Origin: Nitrobacter hamburgensis X14
GTDB lineage: Bacteria > Pseudomonadota > Alphaproteobacteria > Rhizobiales > Xanthobacteraceae
Assembly (NCBI RefSeq): GCF_000013885.1
Contig: NC_007964.1
Span: 2,094,001 to 2,158,000, forward strand
Reading direction: 5' to 3'
Length of the DNA: 64,000 nt
Shown here: positions 51,742 through 59,663 of the stretch, in pieces
How the letters are laid out: each line of letters begins with the position of its first letter
Position numbering within the stretch: position 1 is the stretch's first letter
Position numbers and translations under genes: made by a program
Notes under the pieces: generated by a model
What the model was told of the DNA's origin: nothing
Seen by the model: only the letters and a program-made list of their open reading frames with translations
The model's database searches: none

Positions 51742-53784
51742 ATGAGAAATCCGGCCTCCAAAGAAGTTCCTTCCAATGAAGGGATTTCGTTTTCGTCTCT
51801 TCGAAGGCAGATGGTTGAAAACCATATAGCTGCGCGTGGCGTCCGCGACGAGCTGGTGCTCGATGCCATGCGTCGGGTGCGGCGCGAATTGTTTGTGCCG
51901 GAGAGGCTTCGTGAATTCGCCTATGAGGACGCGCCGCTTCCGATTGCCGGAGAGCAAACGATTTCTCAACCCTACATCGTTGCCTTCATGGTTGAAGCCT
52001 TGTTGCTGACGGGCAACGAAAGGGTACTCGAAATCGGCGCCGGATCCGGTTACGCCGCCGCGATATTGTCGGAGATAGCGGCCGACGTCTACACCGTGGA
52101 ACAGCTCGGCCCGCTTGCCGAGAAGGCAGCGGGCTTACTCGCTGAACTCGGCTATGACAATGTTCACGTTCTGCATGGCGACGGCACAAAAGGATGGCCT
52201 GAGCACGCGCCCTATGATGCGATCGTCGTGGCTGCGGGCGGGCCGCAGGTTCCGGAAGCCCTCAAGCAACAGTTGAAAATTGGCGGCCGGCTGGTGATTC
52301 CGGTTGGCGCAGACCCTCGTAGTCAGGAATTGGTACGGGTCACCCGGATTTCGGCGGACGAGTACCGTAGTGAAGACATTGCCGATGTTCGCTTCGTTCC
52401 GTTGATCGGAGAGGGGGGATGGGCAACGGCCAGAGGAAGCGGCCGTAGGAAAGCGCGCGGCGAACTGCATTCAATCTATTCGCACGAGGAGACCCTGGTT
52501 CGTAATCTGGCGGACGCTGCAGAATCGTTTTCATCGATCGAGGCAGCCGATCTCAAGCCGCTGATGGATCGGATCGGGTCGGCGCGCATCGTCCTGTTGG
52601 GCGAAGCAACCCACGGCACCTCGGAATTCTATCGGATGCGCGAGCGCATTACCCGCGATCTTATCATCAAGAAGGAATTTCGCTTTGTTGCCATCGAGGC
52701 CGATTGGCCGGATGCCGCGCGCGTCGATCACTACGTGCGGCACTTTCAATATCCACCGTCTGAATGGACTGCGTTTGCCCGGTTTCCGACCTGGATGTGG
52801 CGAAATACCGAGGTGCACGACTTCGTAAGCTGGCTACGCAAGCATAACGGCACAGTCGAACGCAACGAGCGTATCGCGTTTCATGGTCTCGATCTCTACA
52901 GCCTCTACGATTCGATCCGATCGGTCTTGAACTATCTCGATGAAGTTGATCCGGACTCTGCGCGGGTCGCTCGTGAACGCTATGGTTGCCTCACGCCATG
53001 GCAGCGCGATCCGGCGACGTACGGCCATGCGGCGTTGACCAGCTCCTATCCGACGTGCGAGTCGCACGTAGTACGTGCGCTTACCGACCTTCTTGCGAAA
53101 CGTCAGGCCTATGCCGAGCACGACGGTGAACGGTTTCTCGACGCAGAACAGAACGCGCGCCTCATCACCAACGCGGAACGCTACTATCGCATCATGTATT
53201 ACGGCTCGCGCGCGTCCTGGAATTTGCGCGACAGCCACATGTTCGCAACACTGAAAAATTTGCTCGCGTTTCACGGTCCGGGCAGCAAGGCCATCGTATG
53301 GGCGCACAACTCCCATGTTGGCAACGCCGAAGCGACCGAAATGGCCGCGCGGGGCGAGCACAATCTGGGTCAACTCTGCCGCAAAGCATTTGGCGCGCAG
53401 GCTTATCTGGTCGGATTTGGAACTCATAGCGGGACGGTTGCTGCGGCATCGAAATGGGATGGGCCGATGGAGATCAAAACCGTGCGGCTGGCGCTTCCGA
53501 AGAGTTACGAACAGTTGTGTCACGCGACCGGGCTGGCGCGTTTCATGCTGGGTCTGCGCGGCCGCGATGATCTTTGCGGGCCAGCCGGTCTTGGCAAGGA
53601 ACGTCTCGAACGGGCGATCGGCGTCATCTACCGGCCAGAAACCGAACGTGCAAGCCACTATTTTCAAGCCAGTCTGCCGCGGCAGTTCGATGAGTATATC
53701 TGGTTCGACAACACTCGCGCAGTGGCTCCGCTGGAGACGGCGATGATCAAGGGCCTTCCGGATACATATCCGTTTGGCGTGTGA
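51742..53784 (+). CDS. Protein-L-isoaspartate methyltransferase fused to erythromycin-esterase-like domain
   Basis: The 680-aa protein joins an N-terminal PCMT domain (about 10-215; VENHIAARGVRDELVLDAMR, AGEQTISQPYIVAFM-type motif, SAM loop LEIGAGSGYAAAILSEI) to a C-terminal erythromycin-esterase-like domain (about 240-670; LGEATHGTSEFYRMR, FVAIEADWPDA, VWAHNSHVGNA). PCMT repairs isoaspartyl damage in old proteins using S-adenosylmethionine. The EreA-like domain has conserved His/Glu residues, but its real substrate in environmental bacteria is unknown. ATG 51742 follows GAGGAGCC. The fusion suits long-term survival of non-growing cells. Confidence 0.92.
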   Translation: MRNPASKEVPSNEGISFSSLRRQMVENHIAARGVRDELVLDAMRRVRRELFVPERLREFAYEDAPLPIAGEQTISQPYIVAFMVEALLLTGNERVLEIGAGSGYAAAILSEIAADVYTVEQLGPLAEKAAGLLAELGYDNVHVLHGDGTKGWPEHAPYDAIVVAAGGPQVPEALKQQLKIGGRLVIPVGADPRSQELVRVTRISADEYRSEDIADVRFVPLIGEGGWATARGSGRRKARGELHSIYSHEETLVRNLADAAESFSSIEAADLKPLMDRIGSARIVLLGEATHGTSEFYRMRERITRDLIIKKEFRFVAIEADWPDAARVDHYVRHFQYPPSEWTAFARFPTWMWRNTEVHDFVSWLRKHNGTVERNERIAFHGLDLYSLYDSIRSVLNYLDEVDPDSARVARERYGCLTPWQRDPATYGHAALTSSYPTCESHVVRALTDLLAKRQAYAEHDGERFLDAEQNARLITNAERYYRIMYYGSRASWNLRDSHMFATLKNLLAFHGPGSKAIVWAHNSHVGNAEATEMAARGEHNLGQLCRKAFGAQAYLVGFGTHSGTVAAASKWDGPMEIKTVRLALPKSYEQLCHATGLARFMLGLRGRDDLCGPAGLGKERLERAIGVIYRPETERASHYFQASLPRQFDEYIWFDNTRAVAPLETAMIKGLPDTYPFGV

Positions 53785-53843
53785 CGCCGCGGTGTATGCG
53801 AGCACGTTGGAGAGAACCAAGTTGTCCTGAGGAGCAGATCAGC

Positions 53844-54299
53844 ATGTTTAGAATTCCACGTGATGCGTTGGTATTTGTCGGCGACGGTCGAAAGGCGTTG
53901 TTTCTGCGAAATGTCGGCGATGCTTTATCCGTCAATCTCAAAACAGAGAAAGTCTTTGAAGACACAAATCCGATGACTCGCGAGCAAGGGAGCGATCGAC
54001 CGGGACGGGTCATCGAATCCTCACCGCCCAATCGCAAGAGCGCTGTCGAGCAGACTGATTGGCATGATATCGAGGAGCATCAGTTCGCGCGAACGGTCGC
54101 GGCGGCTATGGAGCAGATGATCCGAACGAGCAAGGCGACGACTCTCATCGTGGTTGCACCGCCAAAAACGTTGGGCGACTTGCGGACCGCCTTCCATCCT
54201 GAGGTGAAGGCTTGCATTGTCGCCGAGATAAACAAGGACCTGACCAAGCATTCGGTCGGTGAAATTGAAAAGCATCTTATGAGTGATGGTTCGACCTGA
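53844..54299 (+). CDS. Host-attachment-protein / baeRF-like family protein
   Basis: The 151-aa protein resembles the PF10116 'host attachment' family: it starts MFRIPRDALVFVGDGRKALF and carries LIVVAPPKTLGDLRTAFHPE followed by AEINKDLTKHSVGEIEKHL. The family is distantly related to archaeal/eukaryal release-factor folds (baeRF); the attachment role rests on early Agrobacterium work and may not hold here. ATG 53844 follows GAGGAG. It lies 59 nt after the PCMT fusion, probably in the same transcript. Confidence 0.85.
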   Translation: MFRIPRDALVFVGDGRKALFLRNVGDALSVNLKTEKVFEDTNPMTREQGSDRPGRVIESSPPNRKSAVEQTDWHDIEEHQFARTVAAAMEQMIRTSKATTLIVVAPPKTLGDLRTAFHPEVKACIVAEINKDLTKHSVGEIEKHLMSDGST

Positions 54300-54302
54300 T
54301 CA

Positions 54303-54393
54303 CGGCCATAGCCGGCTCAACGAATGGATGTTCGGCGAAATGACCCGCGATCGTCTCACCACGAGTCAGATCTGCTGCCTGATGTCTCATTAA
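54303..54393 (+). pseudogene. Usp C-terminal fragment
   Basis: The reading GHSRLNEWMFGEMTRDRLTT and SQICCLMSH then TAA matches the last 30 residues of Usp 3 (58077-58895) almost residue for residue. The rest of the gene is missing. It marks a second, mostly deleted copy of Usp 3. Confidence 0.85.
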
Positions 54394-54402
54394 GGTGACG
54401 AG

Positions 54403-54618
54403 TTGAGCGCGTACAATTCATTTGGACAGAAAGTCTCTAGATCGGTATCGTCTCCGCGGAAGAGGCGTCCTCAGCCGCGAGAACGAACAGACGAAGCTCC
54501 GAGTCTGAGCGAAAAGGAGCAGGTCGACGTCGAACGCGAGATTCCGATAGAGGGCAATGAGTCGGTCGAGCGCGGCGAGCCCAGCGATCGGCCGGACTGG
54601 CCGTTGTTCGAAGGCTGA
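54403..54618 (+). CDS. Small polar, disordered protein (uncertain)
   Basis: A 71-aa frame from TTG 54403 encodes a charged, proline-rich peptide (VSSPRKRRPQPRERTDEAPS, ending RPDWPLFEG) with no fold visible. TAAGGTGACG upstream could be a weak ribosome site. It may be a real small protein, since its composition is even and it ends cleanly, but it could also be chance. Confidence 0.35.
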   Translation: MSAYNSFGQKVSRSVSSPRKRRPQPRERTDEAPSLSEKEQVDVEREIPIEGNESVERGEPSDRPDWPLFEG

Positions 54619-54679
54619 TGGTCCGGTTCGTCTATCGTCAACAACCTGCAAGTCGCGAATCCCGCAAGACCTCCGATAC

Positions 54680-55460
54680 GATCAAAGCAGCGCGACCGCC
54701 ACGGTGCGCGCTTCGGTGACTTCGTATCCGAAGTGAAACAGGCCGTAGTAGATCGAAAAGGCCGTGGTCAGAATCATTATTCCCTGGGCGAGACTGAGCA
54801 ACAATTCCCGACGCCCGAACAGGGTGATATCGTTTCGCGGCGGCTGTCGCATGATTTCCGCCGTCGGGGGCTCGGTTTCGAACACGAGCGAGCACTGGCA
54901 AGTTCGAGCAGAACGACGTGCATAGGAAAGAAAAGCGGAGGCAGCGCAAACAGCACCGGCAGTAATGCCAGCCCGGCGATGGGAATGTGGGTTGCCGTGA
55001 TGTAGATAAACGCCTTGCGCAGATTTGCAGAAATCGGGCGGCCGAGCTTTGATGCCACCAATGATGGACGGAAAGCGGTCGGCCAGCCGGACGATGTCGG
55101 ACGCTTCCCGAGCCACATCCGTCCCCCCCGCTTGCCCATCGCCAAGCCGACTTGCGCTGCCTTGAGGGCAGGGGCGTCGTTGATCCCGTCGCCGGTCATG
55201 GCGACAATCATGCAGCTTACCTTCAGCGCCTCCACCAGCGCCAGCTTCCGTTCCGGCATGACCCGCGCAAAGACGCGGACGGTCTTCAGGCGCTCGCGAA
55301 GTGTGCCGCGGCGTCCATTTCCGCAATCTCGCGTCCGGTGAGAATGCCCGCCTCCGCCGAAATGCCTGCCTCGTACGCAATTTCCAGCGCCCTGGCCGGA
55401 TACTCGCCGGTGATCATGGCGACCGGCATGATCAACACGCCGCCGCTGTCCAGGTTATGA
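54680..55460 (-). pseudogene. P-type ATPase C-terminal remnant (copy A)
   Basis: The minus strand encodes, in several frames, VLIMPVAMITGEYPARALEI, REIAEMDAAAHFAS, VAMTGDGINDAPALKAAQVG, TDVAREASDIVRLADRFPSI, GLALLPVLFALPPLFFPMHV and a C-terminal helix end, the order of the hinge and last helices of a calcium/proton-type P-ATPase. Frame changes occur near 55260, 55130 and 54900, and the N-terminal two thirds are absent. Confidence 0.85.
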
Positions 55461-55586
55461 AAGCTACGAGCGATAGTTGGGACTTTGGTCCCTTCTCACG
55501 TCGGCAAGAGAGAATTCCTCGATTTGACGTATCCATGTCGCGGTCAGTTTAGGCCGTCCCATTCATCATTCGACGAAGTCAGGCGG

Positions 55587-56273
55587 TCAGTAAATAAACA
55601 CCGGCTCCTGAATGAGGTGGTCGTTGACAGCGTCCACTCCAGGCACGTTTACCGCCACGGTGTAGATCGCCTTTCTGACCTGCTCGGACTCGGCCATACC
55701 CCACAAATCGACAATCCCGTGGGTGACGGTGACATTGAGTTTGTGGGTGTGCGCCCACGGTTGTTTCTTGAGTTCTTCCATCAACTTCTGACGGATCGCA
55801 GCGTCCGACAGCATGATCTCGAAGTGTGGCCGGGCACTCGCCACGGCCTGGATGATATTTGCGCGACTGACAATGCCGATCAGGTCGCCCGCTTGGTTGA
55901 CAATGGGCACTCGCTTGATGCCGTTCGTTTCGAACAGCTCGGCAATGTCAATCAGAGGCGTTTCGGGATCGGCTGTCTTGACCTCTCGTGTCATGATGTC
56001 CGTGATCTTTCTGGCATGAGACTTGACATAGCCCTCTGCCATCGTCCGATCTCCGGATAGCATATGCAGCCACCAGGAGTAGGGGCGTTCAGTCCCCACC
56101 TCGATGCGATGTATTAGGTCAGCTTCGGTGACGATTCCGACGAGCTTTCCTGCTTTGTCGACGATGGGTACGGCGCTGATGCGTCTGGCAATCATTGTCT
56201 TCGCCACGTCTTGCACGGTTGCATCCTCTCCGGCCGCGATAACCGGCGACACCATTACGTCACGCGCTTTCAT
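55587..56273 (-). CDS. CBS-CBS-BON protein (copy 3)
   Basis: The 228-aa protein has two CBS domains (MKARDVMVSPVIAAGEDATV, then ITDIMTREVKTADPETPLID) and a BON domain (KLNVTVTHGIVDLWGMAESE, VDAVNDHL). It is closely related to copy 1 at 24765-25460. ATG 56273 follows GGAGGTTCC at ideal spacing. No box is at promoter distance; a box at 56489-56502 lies 222 nt upstream beyond a Usp remnant, so it may be read from that older promoter. Confidence 0.9.
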   Translation of the reverse strand: MKARDVMVSPVIAAGEDATVQDVAKTMIARRISAVPIVDKAGKLVGIVTEADLIHRIEVGTERPYSWWLHMLSGDRTMAEGYVKSHARKITDIMTREVKTADPETPLIDIAELFETNGIKRVPIVNQAGDLIGIVSRANIIQAVASARPHFEIMLSDAAIRQKLMEELKKQPWAHTHKLNVTVTHGIVDLWGMAESEQVRKAIYTVAVNVPGVDAVNDHLIQEPVFIY

Positions 56274-56297
56274 AGGAACCTCCAACAGAATTCCGAG

Positions 56298-56429
56298 TGA
56301 TCCGTCTTGGAAGACGCTTTTCGATGGGACAACAGTGTCGGTACCGTCATCATTTTCAGCATCTCGCGCGTAACGCCACCGAGAAGTCAGCAGGTCGAGA
56401 TTTCATGGTCAGAGCTTACTTGAATCCAC
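56298..56429 (-). pseudogene. Usp remnant keeping its FixK-type promoter
   Basis: The minus strand reads LGGVTREMLKMMTVPTLLSH, a Usp C-terminus, at about 56325-56385. A GTG at 56429 with GGAGAGGG before it lies 66.5 nt from the box at 56489-56502, matching intact genes, but the reading frame stops after six codons. I read this as a Usp gene whose middle was deleted while promoter, start and end remain. Confidence 0.5.
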
Positions 56430-56488
56430 GAGTCCCTCTCCAAGAAAAGTTAGACATAAATGAATTATCGTATCTAACGCGGAAGTGA

Positions 56489-56502
56489 TTGAGGCAAATC
56501 AA
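56489..56502. promoter_or_regulatory. FixK/FNR box of the Usp remnant
   Basis: TTGAGGCAAATCAA, exact. Centre is 66.5 nt upstream of GTG 56429 and 222 nt upstream of the CBS-BON gene. Confidence 0.7.
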
Positions 56503-56609
56503 CCCAGAAAGCCTCTCGATGTTCCAAGCGAACACGTCGGGACGTAGCACGCCACAAAATTGCGGAGCCGAAAAAGTCGATACTCGGTGAGAGCCGGCAC
56601 ACCTATCGC

Positions 56610-56623
56610 TTGACACAAATCAA
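56610..56623. promoter_or_regulatory. Orphan FixK/FNR box
   Basis: TTGACACAAATCAA, exact. The nearest rightward gene starts 357 nt away; no leftward start is at promoter distance. Confidence 0.6.
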
Positions 56624-56973
56624 GGCACTGGAGTTGAGGGCATCGGCGACGACTGTGCCGGTCCGTCGAAGGCGAGCATGCGTTTGGTCCACGCTTCACA
56701 GGCGAGCTTGGCGGCCTCCCTCAGCCGCCCGGTCGCCCGCGATGCGGACAGGTGGCCTAGCCTGTCGCTAGATTTGGTGCCTATGGCAGACAGAGAATGC
56801 GCTTGGTGAGGCGGAGTTCACAAGCCGCTAGGGTATTTGACGGCTGGTGCCGGCCCGTGCACCATGGAAGCCGCTCGTGCGTCAATCCGGCTAACCGATG
56901 GTAGACACCGCATGGATGGCGGTTACTTCACCGGCAACAATTGCTACCCACGGGCAACAAGGAGAATGATCCT

Positions 56974-57450
56974 ATGACTGCACGTATGCTGTCCATCGCG
57001 GCCATCGCCCTTTGGCTTGTTACTATTGCCGTGGCCGTATTCTTCTTCATTCGCGGTCACACGCGGGTGGCGCCCGACGGGCGCACGGCTGTTCTGCTGG
57101 CATCGGATGAACGCGATCTCGTGCTCACCGAAATGCGCGGCATGCTTGAGACCGTGCAGGTTGTCGTCGATGGGGTGAAGACAGGCGACATGAAGCAGGT
57201 TGCGCAGGCGGCGCGCGCGAGCGGCGCGGCAGCGGCCGCCGATGTCAATCCGGCACTGATGGCCAAGTTGCCACTCGAGTTCAAACAGCTCGGGCTCAGC
57301 GTCCATAAGCGCTTTGATGAAATTGCTACTGCGGCCGGTTCGGGCGCGAGCAGCGAACAACTGCTCGCGAGTCTCAGCACGCAGCTATCGGCCTGCGTCG
57401 CCTGCCACGGCAGCTATCGCCTCGATGCGGTGACGCCGGCGACGAAGTGA
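56974..57450 (+). CDS. Membrane-anchored cytochrome c
   Basis: The 158-aa protein has an N-terminal membrane helix (SIAAIALWLVTIAVAVFFFI), a helical periplasmic domain and one haem site near the C-terminus (CVACHGSYRLD), so it resembles c'-type cytochromes with a retained anchor. ATG 56974 follows AAGGAG. No FixK-type box is at normal distance. Probable electron-transfer or gas-binding role at the membrane surface. Confidence 0.82.
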   Translation: MTARMLSIAAIALWLVTIAVAVFFFIRGHTRVAPDGRTAVLLASDERDLVLTEMRGMLETVQVVVDGVKTGDMKQVAQAARASGAAAAADVNPALMAKLPLEFKQLGLSVHKRFDEIATAAGSGASSEQLLASLSTQLSACVACHGSYRLDAVTPATK

Positions 57451-58002
57451 GTGAGGACGAAGTGACCTGCTTGATGGTTTTGCTGCACTGAAAGCGGCGA
57501 GGATGACGACTCGCCGTGTATCCCGCAGAGCGCGAGGAGGGTTTTGTTGCCGAGGCGACCAAATCGCCAACCTCAGGTCGTTCAGGAGGCCGTTGGTGTG
57601 TTTCTTTGGCGGCGGGCTACAGAACCGGCTGCGCTGCCGTCAACGCGCCTGGTTCTCTGAGCCCGCTAAAGCCGTAGCGGCGAGGGGCCGCCGAGGCCCC
57701 GATGGCATTTTTATATTAGAGCGACGACCCAATAAATGCCGATTGCCATCTTGTCGGGATTAAAGCCGTTTGCAGGCACTTTGCCTATCAAGTTCGGACC
57801 AACTCCATCAGCACCAGAGAGTTCACGCCAGCGCCATTAATTAGATTTCATCGACTGCTCAGGACGTGTGGCTGCTCGTTTCCAGGGGCCGCGCAATGGG
57901 ACGCGATGCCACAGCCGCATCGCGGCGCGATCTTCGCGATCGCTTGAACTTTGATCATGTGGTGCGAGTCTCCCGGGGCCACAAACGCTGCGTCACAAGA
58001 AT
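57451..58002. other. Gene-less stretch
   Basis: No gene was recognised. It contains a terminator-like hairpin at 57684-57712 and, at its right edge, the FixK-type box of Usp 3. Confidence 0.45.
57684..57712 (+). terminator. Terminator-like hairpin
   Basis: GGGGCC-GCCGA-GGCCCC forms a 6-bp stem followed, after GATGGCA, by TTTTT. It lies 234 nt after the cytochrome stop, so it may end that transcript or an unannotated one. Confidence 0.45.
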
Positions 58003-58016
58003 TTGATCTGGCTCAA
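58003..58016. promoter_or_regulatory. FixK/FNR box
   Basis: TTGATCTGGCTCAA, exact and identical to the box at 13290. Centre is 67.5 nt upstream of Usp 3. Confidence 0.88.
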
Positions 58017-58076
58017 GGAGCCTGCGCCAAGACGTGGATTCAGTGAAAGAAGTGAGCCCCATAAGAGGAGAATGGT

Positions 58077-58895
58077 ATGTCCTATGCAACGCTGATGGTT
58101 TGGGTCAGTGTCGACGACGTCTCGAAACAGTTCGTTAGAGTCGCAGTGGGTGTGGCAGACAAATTCGGAGCCAAGCTCCTTGGATTGTCGACCGTTGCGA
58201 TTATGCCGCCGGTTGTCGCCGGGGGTGTTATGATCGTCGACAACGCGACGGAATTCGATATCGCAAAGATGAAAGCCAGTCTTGCGGAGGCTGGAAACAA
58301 GGTTCAAGCAGCTGCCGGAGTTAGCCGTCGGGTCGAATGGCGATCAGCCATCGAGTTTCCCACGCTGGCGTTGATCGGCGAAGCGCGATGTGCTGATTTG
58401 ATCCTCGTCGAAAGAGATAGATCGGGCGATATCTACCGGACCGTCGATCTTGGTGCGGCCATTTTGGGAGCTGGCCGTCCATTCCTGGTGGTACCTGCGG
58501 CAGTGAAATCCCTGGCCGCTGACCACATCGTGATCGGATGGAAGGACACGCGGGAGGCGCGGCGAGCGGTTCAGGATGCATTGCCGTTTCTTCACGAAGC
58601 AAAACGCGTGACCATCCTGGAGATATGTGAGAAGGATCAGATGGACACCGCGCGCCATCATGTTGACGACGTCGTCCGCTACCTCGAGCAGCACAGGATC
58701 AAGGCCGAACGTCGGGTTGAAATACAAGCCCGCGGGTCTGGTGCGGATCAGATCATCGGATTGGCAGAGGACGAAGGAGCTGATCTCCTGGTCACCGGAG
58801 CCTACGGCCATAGCCGACTCAATGAATGGATCTTTGGTGGGATGACCCGCGATCTACTAACGTCGAGCCCGATCTGCTGCCTGATGTCTCAGTGA
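58077..58895 (+). CDS. Two-domain universal stress protein (Usp 3)
   Basis: The 272-aa protein has two Usp domains; the second ends GAYGHSRLNEWIFGGMTRDL, near the nucleotide-loop consensus. ATG 58077 follows AGGAGAATGGT. A perfect FixK-type box is centred 67.5 nt upstream. A C-terminal piece of a near-identical gene survives at 54303-54393, and both copies are followed by remnants of the same P-type ATPase on the opposite strand, so the pair was duplicated. Confidence 0.92.
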   Translation: MSYATLMVWVSVDDVSKQFVRVAVGVADKFGAKLLGLSTVAIMPPVVAGGVMIVDNATEFDIAKMKASLAEAGNKVQAAAGVSRRVEWRSAIEFPTLALIGEARCADLILVERDRSGDIYRTVDLGAAILGAGRPFLVVPAAVKSLAADHIVIGWKDTREARRAVQDALPFLHEAKRVTILEICEKDQMDTARHHVDDVVRYLEQHRIKAERRVEIQARGSGADQIIGLAEDEGADLLVTGAYGHSRLNEWIFGGMTRDLLTSSPICCLMSQ

Positions 58896-59059
58896 AGCGA
58901 AGCCCCGAATTTGCAACGCCGAACCAACTGCCGGCGCCGAGACCGCGAGGATGGTCAAAGCGAGTACAGGAAGTGACGGTGACGTGACGTGAAACACAGC
59001 GCTGACCTCGTCGAATGGGCTATAACAGTGACCATGAGATGAAATGCCTCAAACCGCAT

Positions 59060-59570
59060 AGCGCCGGGTATCGAAGAAGAATGTTTCCGATCTCGGCGGG
59101 ATCAGCAAACGCGAGGGTCAGGCTGCCGAGGATTACAGCAGCAAAATCTGCGGCGTCGGGTCGATGGCGAGTGCAAGCAAAATGGGGTGCATGGGAAAGA
59201 AGAGCGGGGGCATCCTGAACAAAACCGGCAGTAACGCCAATCGAACTACATCCGTACCCCGCTTGCCCCATCGCCGAGGGCGACCTGCGTCCCCTTAGAG
59301 CGGGAGCATTGTTGAGCTCGTCGCCAGTCATAGCGAACGATCATGCACCAGCTTCTGTTTCGGCATCACGTGGGCCAAGGCTCGCACGGTTTCAGGCGCG
59401 CGCGGAGCACTGCGGAATCCTTTTCCGCGATCTCTCTTCCGGTGAGGGCGACTGCTTTCCACCGAAATGCCAGCCTCGCGAGAAATTTCCAGCGTCGTCG
59501 GCGGGTAGTCAGCGGTGATCATGGCGACCGAGATTCGCCTGACCGCCTCCGGAACTCCGCACCACAACAA
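59060..59570 (-). pseudogene. P-type ATPase remnant (copy B)
   Basis: The minus strand carries VAMITADYPPTTLEISREAG and ISVES, then TVRALAHVMPKQKLVH, MTGDELNNAPALRG and, in another frame, LALLPVLF, MPPLFFPMH: the same segment order as copy A at 54680-55460, but more decayed, with more frame changes and stops. Confidence 0.75.
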
Positions 59571-59663
59571 GCCGTTGCAGACAGCCGGAGGACGGTGACG
59601 TCCGCTATGCACTGATAGCGACCATGGTTTGCAGCGCTGACGCGGAGGGCCAAGAAGCAAGAC

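Larger units (their letters stand above)
56430..56973. other. Gene-less stretch with two FixK-type boxes
   Basis: No coding sequence was found. It contains boxes at 56489-56502 and 56610-56623 and, at the right end, the ribosome site of the cytochrome gene at 56974. Confidence 0.45.
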
